The notes under the pieces are model-generated. The model had not been told where the DNA came from and ran no database searches. It saw nothing but the letters and a program-made list of their open reading frames with translations. DNA of 64,000 nucleotides from Bordetella sp. FB-8 (GTDB taxonomy: Bacteria > Pseudomonadota > Gammaproteobacteria > Burkholderiales > Burkholderiaceae_B): assembly GCF_000382185.1 (NCBI RefSeq), contig NZ_KB907784.1, positions 1,513,633 to 1,577,632 of the forward strand. The letters run 5' to 3'. The translations under genes and the position numbers were made by a program. Below, piece by piece: positions 8,849 to 18,433 of the stretch. Every line of letters begins with the position of its first letter. Position 1 is the stretch's first letter.

Positions 8849-8880
8849 AAAAATGGCTTGCCATGCATGACGGGCAAGCC
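8849..8880 (-). terminator. Terminator-like hairpin between hisH and hisA
   Basis: On the minus strand GGCTTGCC (8880-8873) pairs with GGCAAGCC (8862-8855) across a 10-base loop, followed after one base by a run of five T (8853-8849). This is the arrangement of an intrinsic terminator inside the histidine operon, so it may reduce or attenuate expression of hisA and later genes. Confidence 0.5.
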
Positions 8881-8894
8881 CGGCAGGCGGGGTG

Positions 8895-9560
8895 TTAAGG
8901 GTTCCAGTCTACAAAATTGCGGTAGAGCCGCAAACCGTGTGCGGCGCTCTTTTCCGGATGGAACTGCACCGCGAAAATGTTAGCCGCGGCTACGGCGCAG
9001 GTAAAGGCAAGGCCGTAGTCGCTCATACCCACGGTCAGTCCGGGGTCGGCGGGGGCGGCGTAATAGCTGTGTACGAAATAGAAGTACGTGCCGTCGGGAA
9101 TGCCTTCCCACAGGGCATGCGGGCGCGTCTGGCGCACGCGGTTCCAGCCCATGTGCGGCACCTTCAGGCGTTCCAGGCCGTCGTCGGCCGCCGGTTCGCC
9201 GGCCGCCGGTTCGGCGAACTGCGGGCCGGTGAAGCGGCGCACCGTGCCGGCGAAGACGCTCAGGCCGGGCGTGTCACCTTCTTCGCTGCGCTCGAACAAC
9301 ATCTGCTCGCCCACGCACACGCCCAGCAGAGGCTTCTCGCGCGCGGCGCGCAGCACCGACTCGCGCAGGCCCGACTCGTGCAGCGTGCGCATGCAGTCGG
9401 CCATGGCGCCCTGGCCGGGAAAGACGACGCGGTCGGCCGCGGCGATCTGGCCGGGCTGGTTGCAGATGCGGATGTCCGCATCCGGGGCGGCGTGCGCAAG
9501 GGCGCGCGCGACGGAATGAAAATTGCCCATTCCGTAATCGACGATGGCGATGGTGCTCAC
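8895..9560 (-). CDS. hisH: Imidazole glycerol phosphate synthase glutaminase subunit HisH
   Basis: 221 aa. Class I glutamine amidotransferase that feeds ammonia to HisF. The triad is visible: nucleophile Cys in GVCVGEQML (about residue 83), and His and Glu in [12 protein letters not shown] near the C-terminus. The start is GTG at 9560, the only codon that gives the family N-terminus (V)[12 protein letters not shown]; no nearby ATG fits. It lies 73 bp after hisB. Confidence 0.95.
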   Translation of the reverse strand: MSTIAIVDYGMGNFHSVARALAHAAPDADIRICNQPGQIAAADRVVFPGQGAMADCMRTLHESGLRESVLRAAREKPLLGVCVGEQMLFERSEEGDTPGLSVFAGTVRRFTGPQFAEPAAGEPAADDGLERLKVPHMGWNRVRQTRPHALWEGIPDGTYFYFVHSYYAAPADPGLTVGMSDYGLAFTCAVAAANIFAVQFHPEKSAAHGLRLYRNFVDWNP

Positions 9561-9633
9561 GGGTCTCGTGGATGGGTGATCGCAGCGGTAGGCGACGCGG
9601 CGGGAACTGCCGGGTGCAGCGCCGCGGGGTTTA

Positions 9634-10221
9634 TTACAGTACGCCCTTGGTCGAAGGCATGGCGCCGTTCTGGCGCGTGTCGACCTCGGCGGCCATACGC
9701 AGCGCGCGGCCGAAGGCCTTGAAGACGGTTTCGCACTGATGGTGCGCATTGACGCCGCGCAGATTGTCGATGTGCAGTGTGACCAGGGCGTGGTTGACGA
9801 AGCCCTGGAAGAATTCGCGCGTGAGGTCGACGTCGAAGCTGCCGATGCGCGCGCGCGTGAAGTCGATGTTGAACACCAGGCCGGGACGGCCGGAGAAATC
9901 GACCACCACGCGCGACAGGGCTTCGTCCAGCGGCACGTAGGCGTGGCCGTAGCGGCGCAGGCCGGCCTTGTTGCCGACGGCTTTGGCCACCGCCATGCCC
10001 AGCGTGATGCCGACGTCCTCGACAGTGTGGTGGTCGTCGATGTGCAGATCGCCCTCGGCCTGGATGTCCAGATCGATCAACCCGTGGCGGGCGATCTGAT
10101 CGAGCATGTGGTCGAGAAACGGCACGCCGGTGGCGATGCTCTGCTTGCCGGTGCCGTCCAGGTTGATCGCGACGCGGATGCGCGTCTCGTTGGTATTACG
10201 GGTGATTTCGGCGGTGCGCAT
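9634..10221 (-). CDS. hisB: Imidazoleglycerol-phosphate dehydratase HisB
   Basis: 195 aa, the monofunctional dehydratase without the N-terminal phosphatase found in enterics. The manganese-binding histidine motifs are present: [13 protein letters not shown] (about residues 35-47), [10 protein letters not shown] (about 62-71) and the C-terminal GVNAHHQCE. It follows hisD directly, with only a hairpin-bearing 66-bp gap, where many Burkholderiales place hisC. Confidence 0.97.
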   Translation of the reverse strand: MRTAEITRNTNETRIRVAINLDGTGKQSIATGVPFLDHMLDQIARHGLIDLDIQAEGDLHIDDHHTVEDVGITLGMAVAKAVGNKAGLRRYGHAYVPLDEALSRVVVDFSGRPGLVFNIDFTRARIGSFDVDLTREFFQGFVNHALVTLHIDNLRGVNAHHQCETVFKAFGRALRMAAEVDTRQNGAMPSTKGVL

Positions 10222-10245
10222 GTCGAAATGCTCGGTGTGTTCGGA

Positions 10246-10273
10246 ACGCGCGGGCGTATGGGCGCCCGCGCGT
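10246..10273. repeat. 11-bp perfect inverted repeat between hisD and hisB
   Basis: ACGCGCGGGCG (10246-10256) and CGCCCGCGCGT (10263-10273) pair across a 6-base loop in the hisD-hisB gap. No T-run follows on the minus strand, so it is not a typical terminator. It may act as an mRNA stabiliser or processing site. Confidence 0.7.
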
Positions 10274-10287
10274 CTTGCAAGCCTATT

Positions 10288-11589
10288 CTAGTCCAGACGG
10301 TAGCGGGCGCTGGCGGCGTGGGCCTGCAGGCCTTCGCCCATGGCCAGCTCCACAGCGATGCGGCCCAGCGTCTGCGCGCCCTGCCGCGATACCTGGATCA
10401 GGCTGGAGCGCTTCTGGAAATCGTACACGCCCAGGGGCGAGGAGAAGCGCGCGGTGCGCGAGGTGGGCAACACGTGGTTGGGGCCGGCGCAATAGTCGCC
10501 CAGCGCCTCCGAGGCGTAGCGGCCCATGAAAATGGCGCCGGCATGGCGGATCTTGGCGGCCCAGACTTCGGGCTGCTCGGTGGAGATTTCCAGGTGCTCG
10601 GGGGCGATGTCGTTGGCGATGGAACAGGCCTCGTCCAGGTCGCGTACCTGGATCAGCGCGCCGCGGTTGGCCAGGCTGGTGCGCAGAATGTCCACGCGGG
10701 GCATGTCCGGCAGCAACTTTGCGATGGCCGCTTCGACCTGCTGCAGGTAGCCGGCGTCCGGGCACAGCAGGATGGCCTGGGCCAGCTCGTCGTGCTCGGC
10801 CTGGGAGAACAGGTCCATGGCGATCCAGTCGGCCGGCGTCTTGCCGTCGCAGATGACCAGGATTTCGCTGGGGCCGGCGATCATGTCGATGCCCACCACG
10901 CCGAACACGCGGCGCTTGGCGGCGGCCACGTAGGCATTGCCGGGGCCCACGATCTTGTCCACGGCCGGAACGGTGGCCGTGCCGTAGGCCAGGGCGCCCA
11001 CGGCCTGCGCGCCGCCCACGGCGAAGGCCCGGTCTACGCCGGCGATGGCGGCGGCGGCCAGCACGATGGGGTTGCGTACGCCGTCGGGCGTGGGCGTGAC
11101 CATGATGACTTCGGGTACGCCGGCCACTTTGGCGGGGATGGCGTTCATCAGCACCGAAGACGGGTATGCGGCCTTGCCGCCGGGCACGTATAGGCCCACG
11201 CGGTCCAGCGGGGTGATCTTCTGGCCCAGCGTGGTGCCGTCGGCCTCGGTATACGTCCAGGTCTCGCCACGCTGGCGCTCGTGATAGGCGCGCACGCGGT
11301 CGGCGGCGGCCTGCAGGGCCTCGCGCTGCGCGGTGGGCAGGGCGACGAGCGCGGCATGCCAGTCGGCCTTGGGGATCTCCAGCGCGGCGACGGAATCGGC
11401 CTGCACCCGGTCGAAGCGTCGCGTGTAGTCCAGTAGCGCGGCATCGCCCTGCGTGCGTACGGCGGCCAGGATTTCGGCGGCGGTGCGGTCGATGGATTCG
11501 TCTTCGCCGGCTTCGAAGGCGAGCAGCTTGGCGAGGTCGGCTTTGAAGCCGGGATCGCTGGAGTTCAGGCGGTTGATGATGGCAGGCAT
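10288..11589 (-). CDS. hisD: Histidinol dehydrogenase HisD
   Basis: 433 aa, the usual length. Zinc-dependent, NAD-linked enzyme for the last two steps of histidine synthesis. Motifs include [15 protein letters not shown] (about residues 133-147), the [12 protein letters not shown] segment, [11 protein letters not shown], the zinc-site QAEHDE, and the conserved APEHLEI and [10 protein letters not shown] regions. It is preceded by hisG across a 210-bp gap occupied by a long inverted repeat. Confidence 0.97.
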   Translation of the reverse strand: MPAIINRLNSSDPGFKADLAKLLAFEAGEDESIDRTAAEILAAVRTQGDAALLDYTRRFDRVQADSVAALEIPKADWHAALVALPTAQREALQAAADRVRAYHERQRGETWTYTEADGTTLGQKITPLDRVGLYVPGGKAAYPSSVLMNAIPAKVAGVPEVIMVTPTPDGVRNPIVLAAAAIAGVDRAFAVGGAQAVGALAYGTATVPAVDKIVGPGNAYVAAAKRRVFGVVGIDMIAGPSEILVICDGKTPADWIAMDLFSQAEHDELAQAILLCPDAGYLQQVEAAIAKLLPDMPRVDILRTSLANRGALIQVRDLDEACSIANDIAPEHLEISTEQPEVWAAKIRHAGAIFMGRYASEALGDYCAGPNHVLPTSRTARFSSPLGVYDFQKRSSLIQVSRQGAQTLGRIAVELAMGEGLQAHAASARYRLD

Positions 11590-11619
11590 GGTATCTGGTC
11601 TTGTCTGAGTTTTTGAGCC

Positions 11620-11753
11620 GCATGGGCGCCGCGGGCGTAAAGCGCTCAGGCGCCTAAGCGGCGGGGTCGGCCGCCGCCTTAGGCGGCCGAAGTCCCTTCC
11701 TGACTGCCCCGTCGCTTAGGCGCCTGAGCGCTTTACGCCCGCGGCGTCCATGC
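11620..11753. repeat. Long inverted repeat between hisG and hisD
   Basis: Arms 11620-11660 and 11713-11753 match over 41 bp with one mismatch; the inner 34 bp (11627-11660 and 11713-11746) are perfect. The 52-bp spacer contains a smaller hairpin, CGGCCGCC (11668-11675) with GGCGGCCG (11682-11689), and further copies of GCCTAAGCGG-like sequence. It fills almost the entire gap between hisG and hisD and encodes no protein. Confidence 0.95.
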
Positions 11754-11799
11754 TGGGTTCAGTGGGTCAGGGCGCGGCTCATTGCATTGCTTTGTTGGA

Positions 11800-12453
11800 T
11801 CAACCCAGCGTAGCACGCGCGAACGCGTCGATGATGGGTTGCAGGCGCTCGCGGCGGGTCTTGAGCGCGGCCTGGTTGACGATCAGGCGCGAGGAGATCG
11901 GCATGATGTCCTCGACGGCGACCAGGTCGTTGGCGCGCAGGGTGTTGCCGGTGGAGACCAGATCGACGATGCAGTCGGCCAGGCCGACCAGCGGCGCGAG
12001 TTCCATCGAACCGTAGAGCTTGATGATGTCGACGTACACGCCCTTGTCGGCGAAGTGTTCGCGCGCGGCGCGCGGATATTTGGTGGCCACGCGCAGGCGC
12101 GCGCCCTGGTGCACGGCGGCTTCGTAGTCGAAGCCGCGGCGCACGGCCACGCACAGGCGGCAGCGGGCGATGTCCAGGTCGATGGGCTGGTAGAGCCGGC
12201 CGGGCTGGTCCTCGGCGTATTCGTGCAGCACGTCCTTGCCGGCGATGCCCAGGTCGGCCGCGCCGTATTGCACATAGGTGGGGACATCAGAGGCGCGCAC
12301 GATGATCAGGCGCAGGCCCGGGTCGCTAGTGGGCAGGATGAGCTTGCGCGAGTCTTCCGGGCTTTCGGGTACGGAGATGCCGGCTTCGGACAAGAGCGGC
12401 AAGGTGTCGTCGAAGATGCGGCCCTTGGAGAGGGCAAGCGTGATCGGTTCCAT
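11800..12453 (-). CDS. hisG: ATP phosphoribosyltransferase HisG, short form
   Basis: 217 aa. Committed step of histidine synthesis, joining ATP and PRPP. It is the short form lacking the C-terminal regulatory domain; such enzymes need the regulatory partner HisZ, which is not in this window. Motifs are [10 protein letters not shown] at the N-terminus, [13 protein letters not shown] (about 69-81) and the PRPP-binding [11 protein letters not shown]. The start ATG overlaps the murA stop by one base (TGATG). Confidence 0.95.
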   Translation of the reverse strand: MEPITLALSKGRIFDDTLPLLSEAGISVPESPEDSRKLILPTSDPGLRLIIVRASDVPTYVQYGAADLGIAGKDVLHEYAEDQPGRLYQPIDLDIARCRLCVAVRRGFDYEAAVHQGARLRVATKYPRAAREHFADKGVYVDIIKLYGSMELAPLVGLADCIVDLVSTGNTLRANDLVAVEDIMPISSRLIVNQAALKTRRERLQPIIDAFARATLG

Positions 12454-13712
12454 CAGGGCTTTCCGGTGAGTCGTTCGATCTGGGCGCCCAGGCCGCTCAG
12501 TTTGCGTTCCATGCGGTCGTAGCCACGGTCCAGGTGGTAGACGCGGTCGATCACGGTCTCGCCTTCGGCGACCAGGCCGGCGATGACCAGGCCTGCCGAG
12601 GCCCGCAGGTCGGTAGCCATGACCGTGGCGCCGGACAGGCGGGGCACGCCGCACACTACGGCGGTGTGGCCGTCGATGTCGATGCCGGCGCCCATGCGGC
12701 GCAGTTCCTGCACGTGCATGTAGCGGTTTTCGAAGATGGTCTCGACGATGAGCGCGGTGCCGTCGGCCACGGCATCCAGGGCCATGAGCTGGGCCTGCAT
12801 GTCGGTGGCAAAGCCGGGGTATTCGTGCGTGCGGGCGCCCACGGCGCGCGGACGGCCTGAAATGGCCCCGCGTATCCAGTCGGGGCCGGTCTCGATGGTC
12901 AGGCCTGCTTCGATGAGCTTGTCCAGTGTGGCGCCCATGTGGTCAGGCGCGACGTTGCGCAGCATGATGTCGCCACCGGCCGCGCCCACGGCGCACAGGA
13001 AGGTGCCGGCTTCGATGCGATCGGGGATGACGCGGTGCTCCGCGCCATGCAGGCGCTGGACGCCTTCGATGACGATGCGATCGGTGCCGTGGCCCTGGAT
13101 GTCGGCGCCCATCTTGATGAGCAGTTCGGCCAAATCCACGACTTCGGGTTCGCGCGCGGCATTTTCCAGCACGGTGCGGCCTTCGGCCAGCACGGCGGCC
13201 ATGAGCAGGTTCTCGGTGCCGGTGACGGTGACCATGTCGGTGCGGATCGATGCGCCTTTCAGGCGCGTGGCGCGCGCCACGATGAAGCCGTGCTCGATCT
13301 CGATTTCGGCGCCCAGTGCGGCCATGCCCTTGATGTGCTGGTCCACCGGACGTTGGCCGATGCCGCAGCCGCCGGGCAGCGAGACGCGCACTTGGCCAAA
13401 GCGCGCAAGCAGCGGCCCCAGCACCAGCACGGAAGCGCGCATGGTCTTGACCAGGTCGTAGGGGGCTTCGAGTTTGTCGACTTTGTCGGCTTGCAGGACG
13501 ACGGTCTCGCCATTCTGCTCGGCGCGCACGCCCATCAGGCGCAGCAGCTTGAGCATGGTGTTGGTGTCGTTCAGCGCCGGCACATTGGCCAGGTGCACCG
13601 GGTCGGCCGTGAGCAGGCCGGCGCAGAGGATGGGGAGCGCGGCGTTCTTGGCGCCGGAGACGACGACTTCGCCCTGCAACCGGCGGCCGCCGGTGATGCG
13701 CAATTTGTCCAT
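12453..13712 (-). CDS. murA: UDP-N-acetylglucosamine enolpyruvyl transferase MurA
   Basis: 419 aa. First committed step of peptidoglycan synthesis, adding enolpyruvate to UDP-GlcNAc. The N-terminus has the [11 protein letters not shown] motif with catalytic Lys22. The loop Cys116 in [10 protein letters not shown] is the residue alkylated by fosfomycin. The ATG at 13712 is preferred to the adjacent TTG at 13715; it overlaps the bolA stop by one base. It sits upstream of hisG in a translationally coupled chain bolA-murA-hisG. Confidence 0.96.
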   Translation of the reverse strand: MDKLRITGGRRLQGEVVVSGAKNAALPILCAGLLTADPVHLANVPALNDTNTMLKLLRLMGVRAEQNGETVVLQADKVDKLEAPYDLVKTMRASVLVLGPLLARFGQVRVSLPGGCGIGQRPVDQHIKGMAALGAEIEIEHGFIVARATRLKGASIRTDMVTVTGTENLLMAAVLAEGRTVLENAAREPEVVDLAELLIKMGADIQGHGTDRIVIEGVQRLHGAEHRVIPDRIEAGTFLCAVGAAGGDIMLRNVAPDHMGATLDKLIEAGLTIETGPDWIRGAISGRPRAVGARTHEYPGFATDMQAQLMALDAVADGTALIVETIFENRYMHVQELRRMGAGIDIDGHTAVVCGVPRLSGATVMATDLRASAGLVIAGLVAEGETVIDRVYHLDRGYDRMERKLSGLGAQIERLTGKP

Positions 13713-13957
13713 CAATCACCCGCCTTGGCGTATTCGCCGGGAGTGAGGGTGCGCATCGACAGCGCGTGAATTTCGGCCTTCATGCGATCGCCCAGCGCAG
13801 CGTAGACGAGCTGGTGGCGAGCGATGGGGCGCTTGCCTTCGAAGGCGTTGCTGACGATGACGGCGTCGAAATGCGAGCCGTCGCCGGTGACATCGACATG
13901 TTCGCAGGGCAGGCCCGCGGCGATGTAATCGCGTACCTGTTCGGGGGTGGGAAGCAT
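13712..13957 (-). CDS. BolA/IbaG-family protein
   Basis: 81 aa. Small alpha-beta protein of the BolA family with the conserved [33 protein letters not shown] core, the helix-turn-helix-like region and the invariant histidine used in glutaredoxin/Fe-S partnering. Its place directly before murA fits the IbaG (YrbA) subgroup. It overlaps murA by one base and follows an ABC exporter pair by 22 bp. Confidence 0.9.
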   Translation of the reverse strand: MLPTPEQVRDYIAAGLPCEHVDVTGDGSHFDAVIVSNAFEGKRPIARHQLVYAALGDRMKAEIHALSMRTLTPGEYAKAGD

Positions 13958-13979
13958 GGTCGGATCCTGTGCGAAAGTA

Positions 13980-14798
13980 TCAGAGACGGAGCTTGTAGCC
14001 GCTGGCTAGAAGGCGTAGCGCAATCAGCATGAGCGCTGCGAAGACGCCGGCCACGACGGCCAGGCTATGCCAGGGCGACACATCGGACACGGCGAAGAAG
14101 CCGTATCGAAAGCCGTCGATGGTGTAGAAGAGCGGGTTCCAGTGCGACACGGCCAGCCAGAAGGGCGGCAGGGTATGGATGGAGTAGAACACGCCGGACA
14201 GGAAGGTGGCCGGCATGATGAGAAAGTTCTGGAAGGCCGAGAGCTGGTCGAATTTTTCCGACCAGAGGCCGGCGACCAGGCCCAGCGTGCCCATGATGCC
14301 GCAGGACAGCAGGCCGAAGGCCAGCACCCAAAGAGGCTGCGCCGGCATGAGCGGCGCGAAGTACAGGGCCACCAGCCAAACGCACAGGCCCACCGCCAGC
14401 CCGCGCGCCACGGCGGCCAACACGTAGGCGCCGAAGATCTCGTAATGCGACATGGGCGGCAGCAGGATAAACACCAGGTTGCCCGACATGCGGCTCTGGA
14501 TGATGGACGAGGACGGGTTGGCGAAGGCGTTCTGCAGCATGCTCATCATCATCAGCCCGGGGATGAGGAAGGCCGTGTAGGGCACACGCCCATACACCAG
14601 CGTGTGGCCTTCGAGCACGTGGGCGAACACTACCAGGTAGAGCAAGGCGGTGATGACGGGCGCGGCGACAGTCTGAAAGGCGACCTTCCAGAAGCGCTGC
14701 AACTCTTTGCGCAGCAGCGTTGGAAAACCCAGTCCGGCCTGCAGCTGGGGCTGCAGCGGCGCCGTGGGCGGCGCGAGGGGGGCGATGGGCGCATTCAT
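13980..14798 (-). CDS. ABC-2 type exporter permease (YadH-like)
   Basis: 272 aa. Six membrane spans and the ABC-2 domain layout: a cytoplasmic N-terminal region (FPTLLRKELQRFWKV), then FLIPGLMMMSMLQNAF and NPLFYTIDGFRYGFF near the last loop, which is characteristic of the YadH group. It pairs with the ATPase just upstream, overlapping it by 4 bp. The substrate is unknown. The ATG at 14798 was chosen because it coincides with the ATPase stop (ATGA); longer readings lie within that gene. Confidence 0.9.
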   Translation of the reverse strand: MNAPIAPLAPPTAPLQPQLQAGLGFPTLLRKELQRFWKVAFQTVAAPVITALLYLVVFAHVLEGHTLVYGRVPYTAFLIPGLMMMSMLQNAFANPSSSIIQSRMSGNLVFILLPPMSHYEIFGAYVLAAVARGLAVGLCVWLVALYFAPLMPAQPLWVLAFGLLSCGIMGTLGLVAGLWSEKFDQLSAFQNFLIMPATFLSGVFYSIHTLPPFWLAVSHWNPLFYTIDGFRYGFFAVSDVSPWHSLAVVAGVFAALMLIALRLLASGYKLRL

Positions 14799-15598
14799 GC
14801 CGCGATCTCCCGAGCCGCTGGATCGGGCGCTTCGTCGTGCATGATGCGCATGAAGGCCTCTTCCAGGTCCGCGCCGCCCACGCGCGCCAGCAAGGCGGCC
14901 GTGGTGTCCAGCGCCACCAGCCTGCCGCGCTTGAGCATGGCGATGCGGCCGCATAGCGCCTGGGCTTCTTCGAGATAATGGGTGGTCAGCATGATGGTGT
15001 GCCCCGCGCGGTTCAAGCGCGAGATGAACTGCCACAGGCTGTGGCGCAGATCGACGTCCACGCCGGCGGTGGGCTCGTCCAGCACGATGACCGGCGGGCG
15101 GTGCACCAGGGCCTGCGCCACCAGCACGCGCCGCTTCATGCCGCCGGACAGGGCGCGCATATTGCTGTCGGCCTTATCGGACAGCCCCAGGTTGTGCAGG
15201 ATCTCGTCGATCCAGTCGTCGTTGTGGCGCAGGCCGAAATAGCCGGATTGGTTGCGCAGCGTCTCGCGTACCGTGAAAAAGGGATCGTAGACCAGCTCTT
15301 GCGGCACAACGCCCAGAGCGCGCCGTGCTGCCTTGTAGTCGGACACGACGTCGTAGCCGCATACGCTGGCCTTGCCCTGGGTGGCGCGGGCCAGGCCAGC
15401 CAGGATGGAGATCAGCGTGGTCTTGCCAGCCCCGTTGGGACCGAGCAGACCGAAGAATTCGCCCGGCTCGATGCGCAGGCTGACATCGTCCAGGGCCTGG
15501 AACCCCGGGGTGGCCGGTTGGCCCAGCCATTTGCGCCAGCCGCGCGGGCGCGGCGGGTAGATTTTTGAGATGTGTTCGAGATGGACGGCGGCGGACAT
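14795..15598 (-). CDS. ABC exporter ATP-binding protein (YadG-like)
   Basis: 267 aa. Walker A GPNGAGKTT (about residues 54-62), signature ALSGGMKRRV (about 149), Walker B VIVLDEPTAGVD and the H-loop in TTHYLEEA are all present. A short insertion near the N-terminus (PRPRGWRKWLG) is typical of this subgroup. It works with the ABC-2 permease encoded next. It follows mlaC by 76 bp; the MlaB-like STAS gene often found at this spot is absent. Confidence 0.92.
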   Translation of the reverse strand: MSAAVHLEHISKIYPPRPRGWRKWLGQPATPGFQALDDVSLRIEPGEFFGLLGPNGAGKTTLISILAGLARATQGKASVCGYDVVSDYKAARRALGVVPQELVYDPFFTVRETLRNQSGYFGLRHNDDWIDEILHNLGLSDKADSNMRALSGGMKRRVLVAQALVHRPPVIVLDEPTAGVDVDLRHSLWQFISRLNRAGHTIMLTTHYLEEAQALCGRIAMLKRGRLVALDTTAALLARVGGADLEEAFMRIMHDEAPDPAAREIAA

Positions 15599-15674
15599 GG
15601 GTAAACATCAGCCCGATCACTGGGATCGGGCTGGAAAAGAGCGAATTTCACATTATATAAGGGTGAAATTCCGA

Positions 15675-16322
15675 TCAGTTGCCGCTGTTGCGCTGGTTGA
15701 GCGCCTTGATCAGTCCGTCGATGCCGCTCTGCTCGATCTGCTGCGCGAACTGGTTGCGATAGTTTTGGATCAGCCAGACCGCTTCCACGTTCAGGTCGTA
15801 GATCTGCCAGCCTTGTGGGCCTTTGCTCAGGCGGTAGTCGACCTCGACGGGCTGGGCGTTGGTGTTGGCGGTGATGGTCGTGCGCACGACGGCATCATCG
15901 CCCTGCACGTCGTTGGAGCGCTTGGGCAGCAGCTTGATGGTGGTGCTTGGGTCCACGCGGGTGAGCGCACCGCTGTAGGTGCGGATCAGGGTGCCGCGAA
16001 AAGCCTGGGCCAGATCGGTGCGTTGCTGCGGCGTGGCCTGGCGCCAATAGCGGCCGGCGGCCAGGCGCGTGGTCTTCTCGAAATCGACATGGGGCAGCAC
16101 GTATTGGTCCACCACCTTGTTGATGCGCGCGATGTCGCTTTCCTGGGTGGAGCCGCCGGCCTTGAGCGCGTCCAGGGCTTGGTTGGCGACCTTGAATACG
16201 AGCTGCTCGGGCGAGCTGTTGGGGTCGGGCTTGTCGGTCTGGGCCTGGGCGGCGACAGCCACACAGGCCAGGAGCGTGGCGCACAGCAGGCGCTGCAATA
16301 TAGCGGGGAAAGAGGACAACAT
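15675..16322 (-). CDS. mlaC: Periplasmic phospholipid-binding protein MlaC
   Basis: 215 aa. Signal peptide of about 27 residues (hydrophobic ATLLACVAVA, then AQAQ). The mature part matches the MlaC/Ttg2D family: YVLPHVDFEKTTRLAAGRYWRQATPQQR followed by a beta-rich lipid-binding fold. It shuttles phospholipids between the MlaA complex in the outer membrane and the MlaFED transporter. It is last in the mlaF-E-D-A-C series. Confidence 0.94.
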   Translation of the reverse strand: MLSSFPAILQRLLCATLLACVAVAAQAQTDKPDPNSSPEQLVFKVANQALDALKAGGSTQESDIARINKVVDQYVLPHVDFEKTTRLAAGRYWRQATPQQRTDLAQAFRGTLIRTYSGALTRVDPSTTIKLLPKRSNDVQGDDAVVRTTITANTNAQPVEVDYRLSKGPQGWQIYDLNVEAVWLIQNYRNQFAQQIEQSGIDGLIKALNQRNSGN

Positions 16323-16331
16323 GAAAACTCC

Positions 16332-17126
16332 TTACTTGGCCGGCGCGGCCGGCGCGGCGGACGGGGACGGTGCCATGGGCGCGGCCTTGTCTTGCTCGTC
16401 ATCGTTATAGTTGGGCAGAGCCTCGTGGTTCGGCTTGTTGCCGCGCACCATGGCCGCGCGATGCTGCAGGTAGGCATCGCGCACGAAGCTGTAGGGATCG
16501 AGCGCGGTATGGTCGATCGTATTGGTCACATCGAGCAGGCTGGCTCGCCTGTCGACGAAATACAGGCCGTAGAGCGAATTGCGCAGGCCCACGTTGCGGA
16601 TGTCGCGCAGCTCCAGCGGGTCGCCGAACCAGTCGGCGGTCATGCCTACGCCGTCGCGCACTGTGCTCGGTCCGAGCAGGGGCAGCACCAGGTACGGCCC
16701 CGGCTTCAGGCCCCATACGCCGAGCGTGGTGCCAAAGTCGCTGGGGATCTTGGGGTCGCCGGTGCGCGAGGCGATGTCCAGGCAGCCGCCCAAGCCCATC
16801 GTGGTGTTCAGCATGAAGCGGCCCCACATATTGATGGCATCCAGGCCGCGCTCTTGCAGCATGAGGTTGATGCCGCCCCAGATATCGCCCAGGTTGCTGA
16901 AGATGTTGTGCACGCACGATTGCACCGGATTGGGCAGGACCGTGGTGTAGACCGTTGCCACGGGCCGCATCACCAGGTGATCGACCGTGTCGTTGAATTT
17001 GTAGACGCCGCGGTTGAATCCTTCCCAGGGGTCGCGGGGATCGGGATGGGATGGCGCGGCGCAGCCGGCCATCAGCGCGCAGGCCAGTCCTGCAGCGGCG
17101 AAGCGAGAGGTAAGGGACATGCTCAT
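16332..17126 (-). CDS. mlaA: Outer-membrane lipoprotein MlaA (VacJ)
   Basis: 264 aa. A lipoprotein signal peptide ends in the lipobox LMAGC (Cys about 22). The VacJ core follows: DPWEGFNRGVYKFNDTVD, GRFMLNTTMGLGGCLDIAS and GPYLVLPLLGPSTVRDGVG. A Pro/Ala-rich C-terminal tail is added. It removes phospholipids from the outer leaflet of the outer membrane. Encoding it between mlaD and mlaC is common in betaproteobacteria. Confidence 0.95.
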   Translation of the reverse strand: MSMSLTSRFAAAGLACALMAGCAAPSHPDPRDPWEGFNRGVYKFNDTVDHLVMRPVATVYTTVLPNPVQSCVHNIFSNLGDIWGGINLMLQERGLDAINMWGRFMLNTTMGLGGCLDIASRTGDPKIPSDFGTTLGVWGLKPGPYLVLPLLGPSTVRDGVGMTADWFGDPLELRDIRNVGLRNSLYGLYFVDRRASLLDVTNTIDHTALDPYSFVRDAYLQHRAAMVRGNKPNHEALPNYNDDEQDKAAPMAPSPSAAPAAPAK

Positions 17127-17134
17127 GGCGATGA

Positions 17135-17647
17135 TTATGGGTGCGTGCCGCTGGGGGAAGGGCTATTATTGCCCGGGGCACCGGCGGTGCCTTGCTTGTC
17201 GGCCGTGTTGTAGAGGAACTTGCTGATCAGGTTTTCCAGCACGACCGCGCTTTGTGTATAGCGGATTTTGCCGCCCGCCGCAAAATTCTGATCGTCGGCG
17301 CCGGCGCTCAAGCCGATGTATTGCTCGCCCAACAGGCCCGAGGTGAGGATAGCGGCCGAACTGTCCCGGGGGAATTTGTAGGCCGAATCGATGTCGAGCG
17401 TGACATCGGCCTGGAAGTTCTTGTTGTCAAAGCCGATGGCGGCCACGCGGCCCACCACCACGCCGGCGCTCTTGACCGGCGCGCGCACCTTCAGGCTGCC
17501 CACGTTGTCGAAGGAAGCGGTCAAGGGGTAGGTGGGTGCGAACGAGAAGCTGCTCATATTGCCGGCTTTCAGCGCCAGAAACACCAGCGCGGCGGCGCCC
17601 AGCAGCACGAACAGGCCTACCCAGAAATCGGTTTTCGTCTTGGACAT
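17135..17647 (-). CDS. mlaD: MCE-domain protein MlaD
   Basis: 170 aa. A single N-terminal membrane helix (about residues 9-27) is followed by one MCE domain with the signature VRAPVKSAGVVVGRVAAIGFD and the LLGEQYIGLSAG segment. It forms a hexameric ring on the MlaFE transporter that passes lipids through the periplasmic side. Located 9 bp after mlaE. Confidence 0.95.
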   Translation of the reverse strand: MSKTKTDFWVGLFVLLGAAALVFLALKAGNMSSFSFAPTYPLTASFDNVGSLKVRAPVKSAGVVVGRVAAIGFDNKNFQADVTLDIDSAYKFPRDSSAAILTSGLLGEQYIGLSAGADDQNFAAGGKIRYTQSAVVLENLISKFLYNTADKQGTAGAPGNNSPSPSGTHP

Positions 17648-17656
17648 GATTGTTCT

Positions 17657-18433
17657 CTAGCCTCCGAACATGAGGGCCGTCAGCAGGAAATCCAAACCCA
17701 GCACGACCAGCGAACCCACCACGACGGTGCGGGTGGTGGCGCGCGCCACGCCTTCTGGCGTGGGCTGTGCGTGCCAGCCTTCGTACAAGGCCACCAGTGT
17801 CACGGCAACGCCGAACACCAGGCTTTTGAGGACGCCGTTGGCCACGTCCTTCCATACATCCACGCCGCTTTGCATCTGCGACCAGAAGGCGCCGGAGTCC
17901 ACGCCGATGAGCAGCACGCCCACCGCCCAGCCCCCTAGGATGCCTACCATGGAAAACACAGCGGCCAGAATGGGCATGGCGATCACCCCGCCCCAGAAGC
18001 GCGGCACCAGTACGCGGCGTAGCGGGTCGACGGCCATGACTTCCATGGCGGCCAGCTGTTCGCCGGCCTTCATCAGGCCGATCTCGGCGGTGAGCGAGGT
18101 ACCGGCGCGACCGGCAAAGAGCAGCGCCGTGACCACCGGTCCCAGCTCGCGCACCAGCGACAGGGCCACCAGCAGGCCCAGGGCTTCCTCGGAACCGTAG
18201 CGGTTGAGCGTGTAATAGCCTTGCAGGCCCAGCACGAAGCCCACGAACATGCCCGAGACGGCCACGATCAGCAGCGAGTAATTGCCGATGAAGTGGATCT
18301 GCTGCGAGACCAGTCGCGGCCGGCGCAAGGCGATGCCGCTTCTTGCCAGCAGGGCGCCCAGAAAGCGGGCGAAGTAGCCGACCCCGCTGACCAGGCCCAG
18401 CGCCCAGGCGCCCAATGCGCTGACCGGGTTCAT
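17657..18433 (-). CDS. mlaE: Phospholipid ABC transporter permease MlaE
   Basis: 258 aa. MlaE/Ttg2B permease fold with about five membrane helices. Family motifs are the N-terminal interfacial helix, [43 protein letters not shown] with the conserved glutamate, and [15 protein letters not shown]. It overlaps mlaF by 4 bp and precedes mlaD. Confidence 0.96.
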   Translation of the reverse strand: MNPVSALGAWALGLVSGVGYFARFLGALLARSGIALRRPRLVSQQIHFIGNYSLLIVAVSGMFVGFVLGLQGYYTLNRYGSEEALGLLVALSLVRELGPVVTALLFAGRAGTSLTAEIGLMKAGEQLAAMEVMAVDPLRRVLVPRFWGGVIAMPILAAVFSMVGILGGWAVGVLLIGVDSGAFWSQMQSGVDVWKDVANGVLKSLVFGVAVTLVALYEGWHAQPTPEGVARATTRTVVVGSLVVLGLDFLLTALMFGG

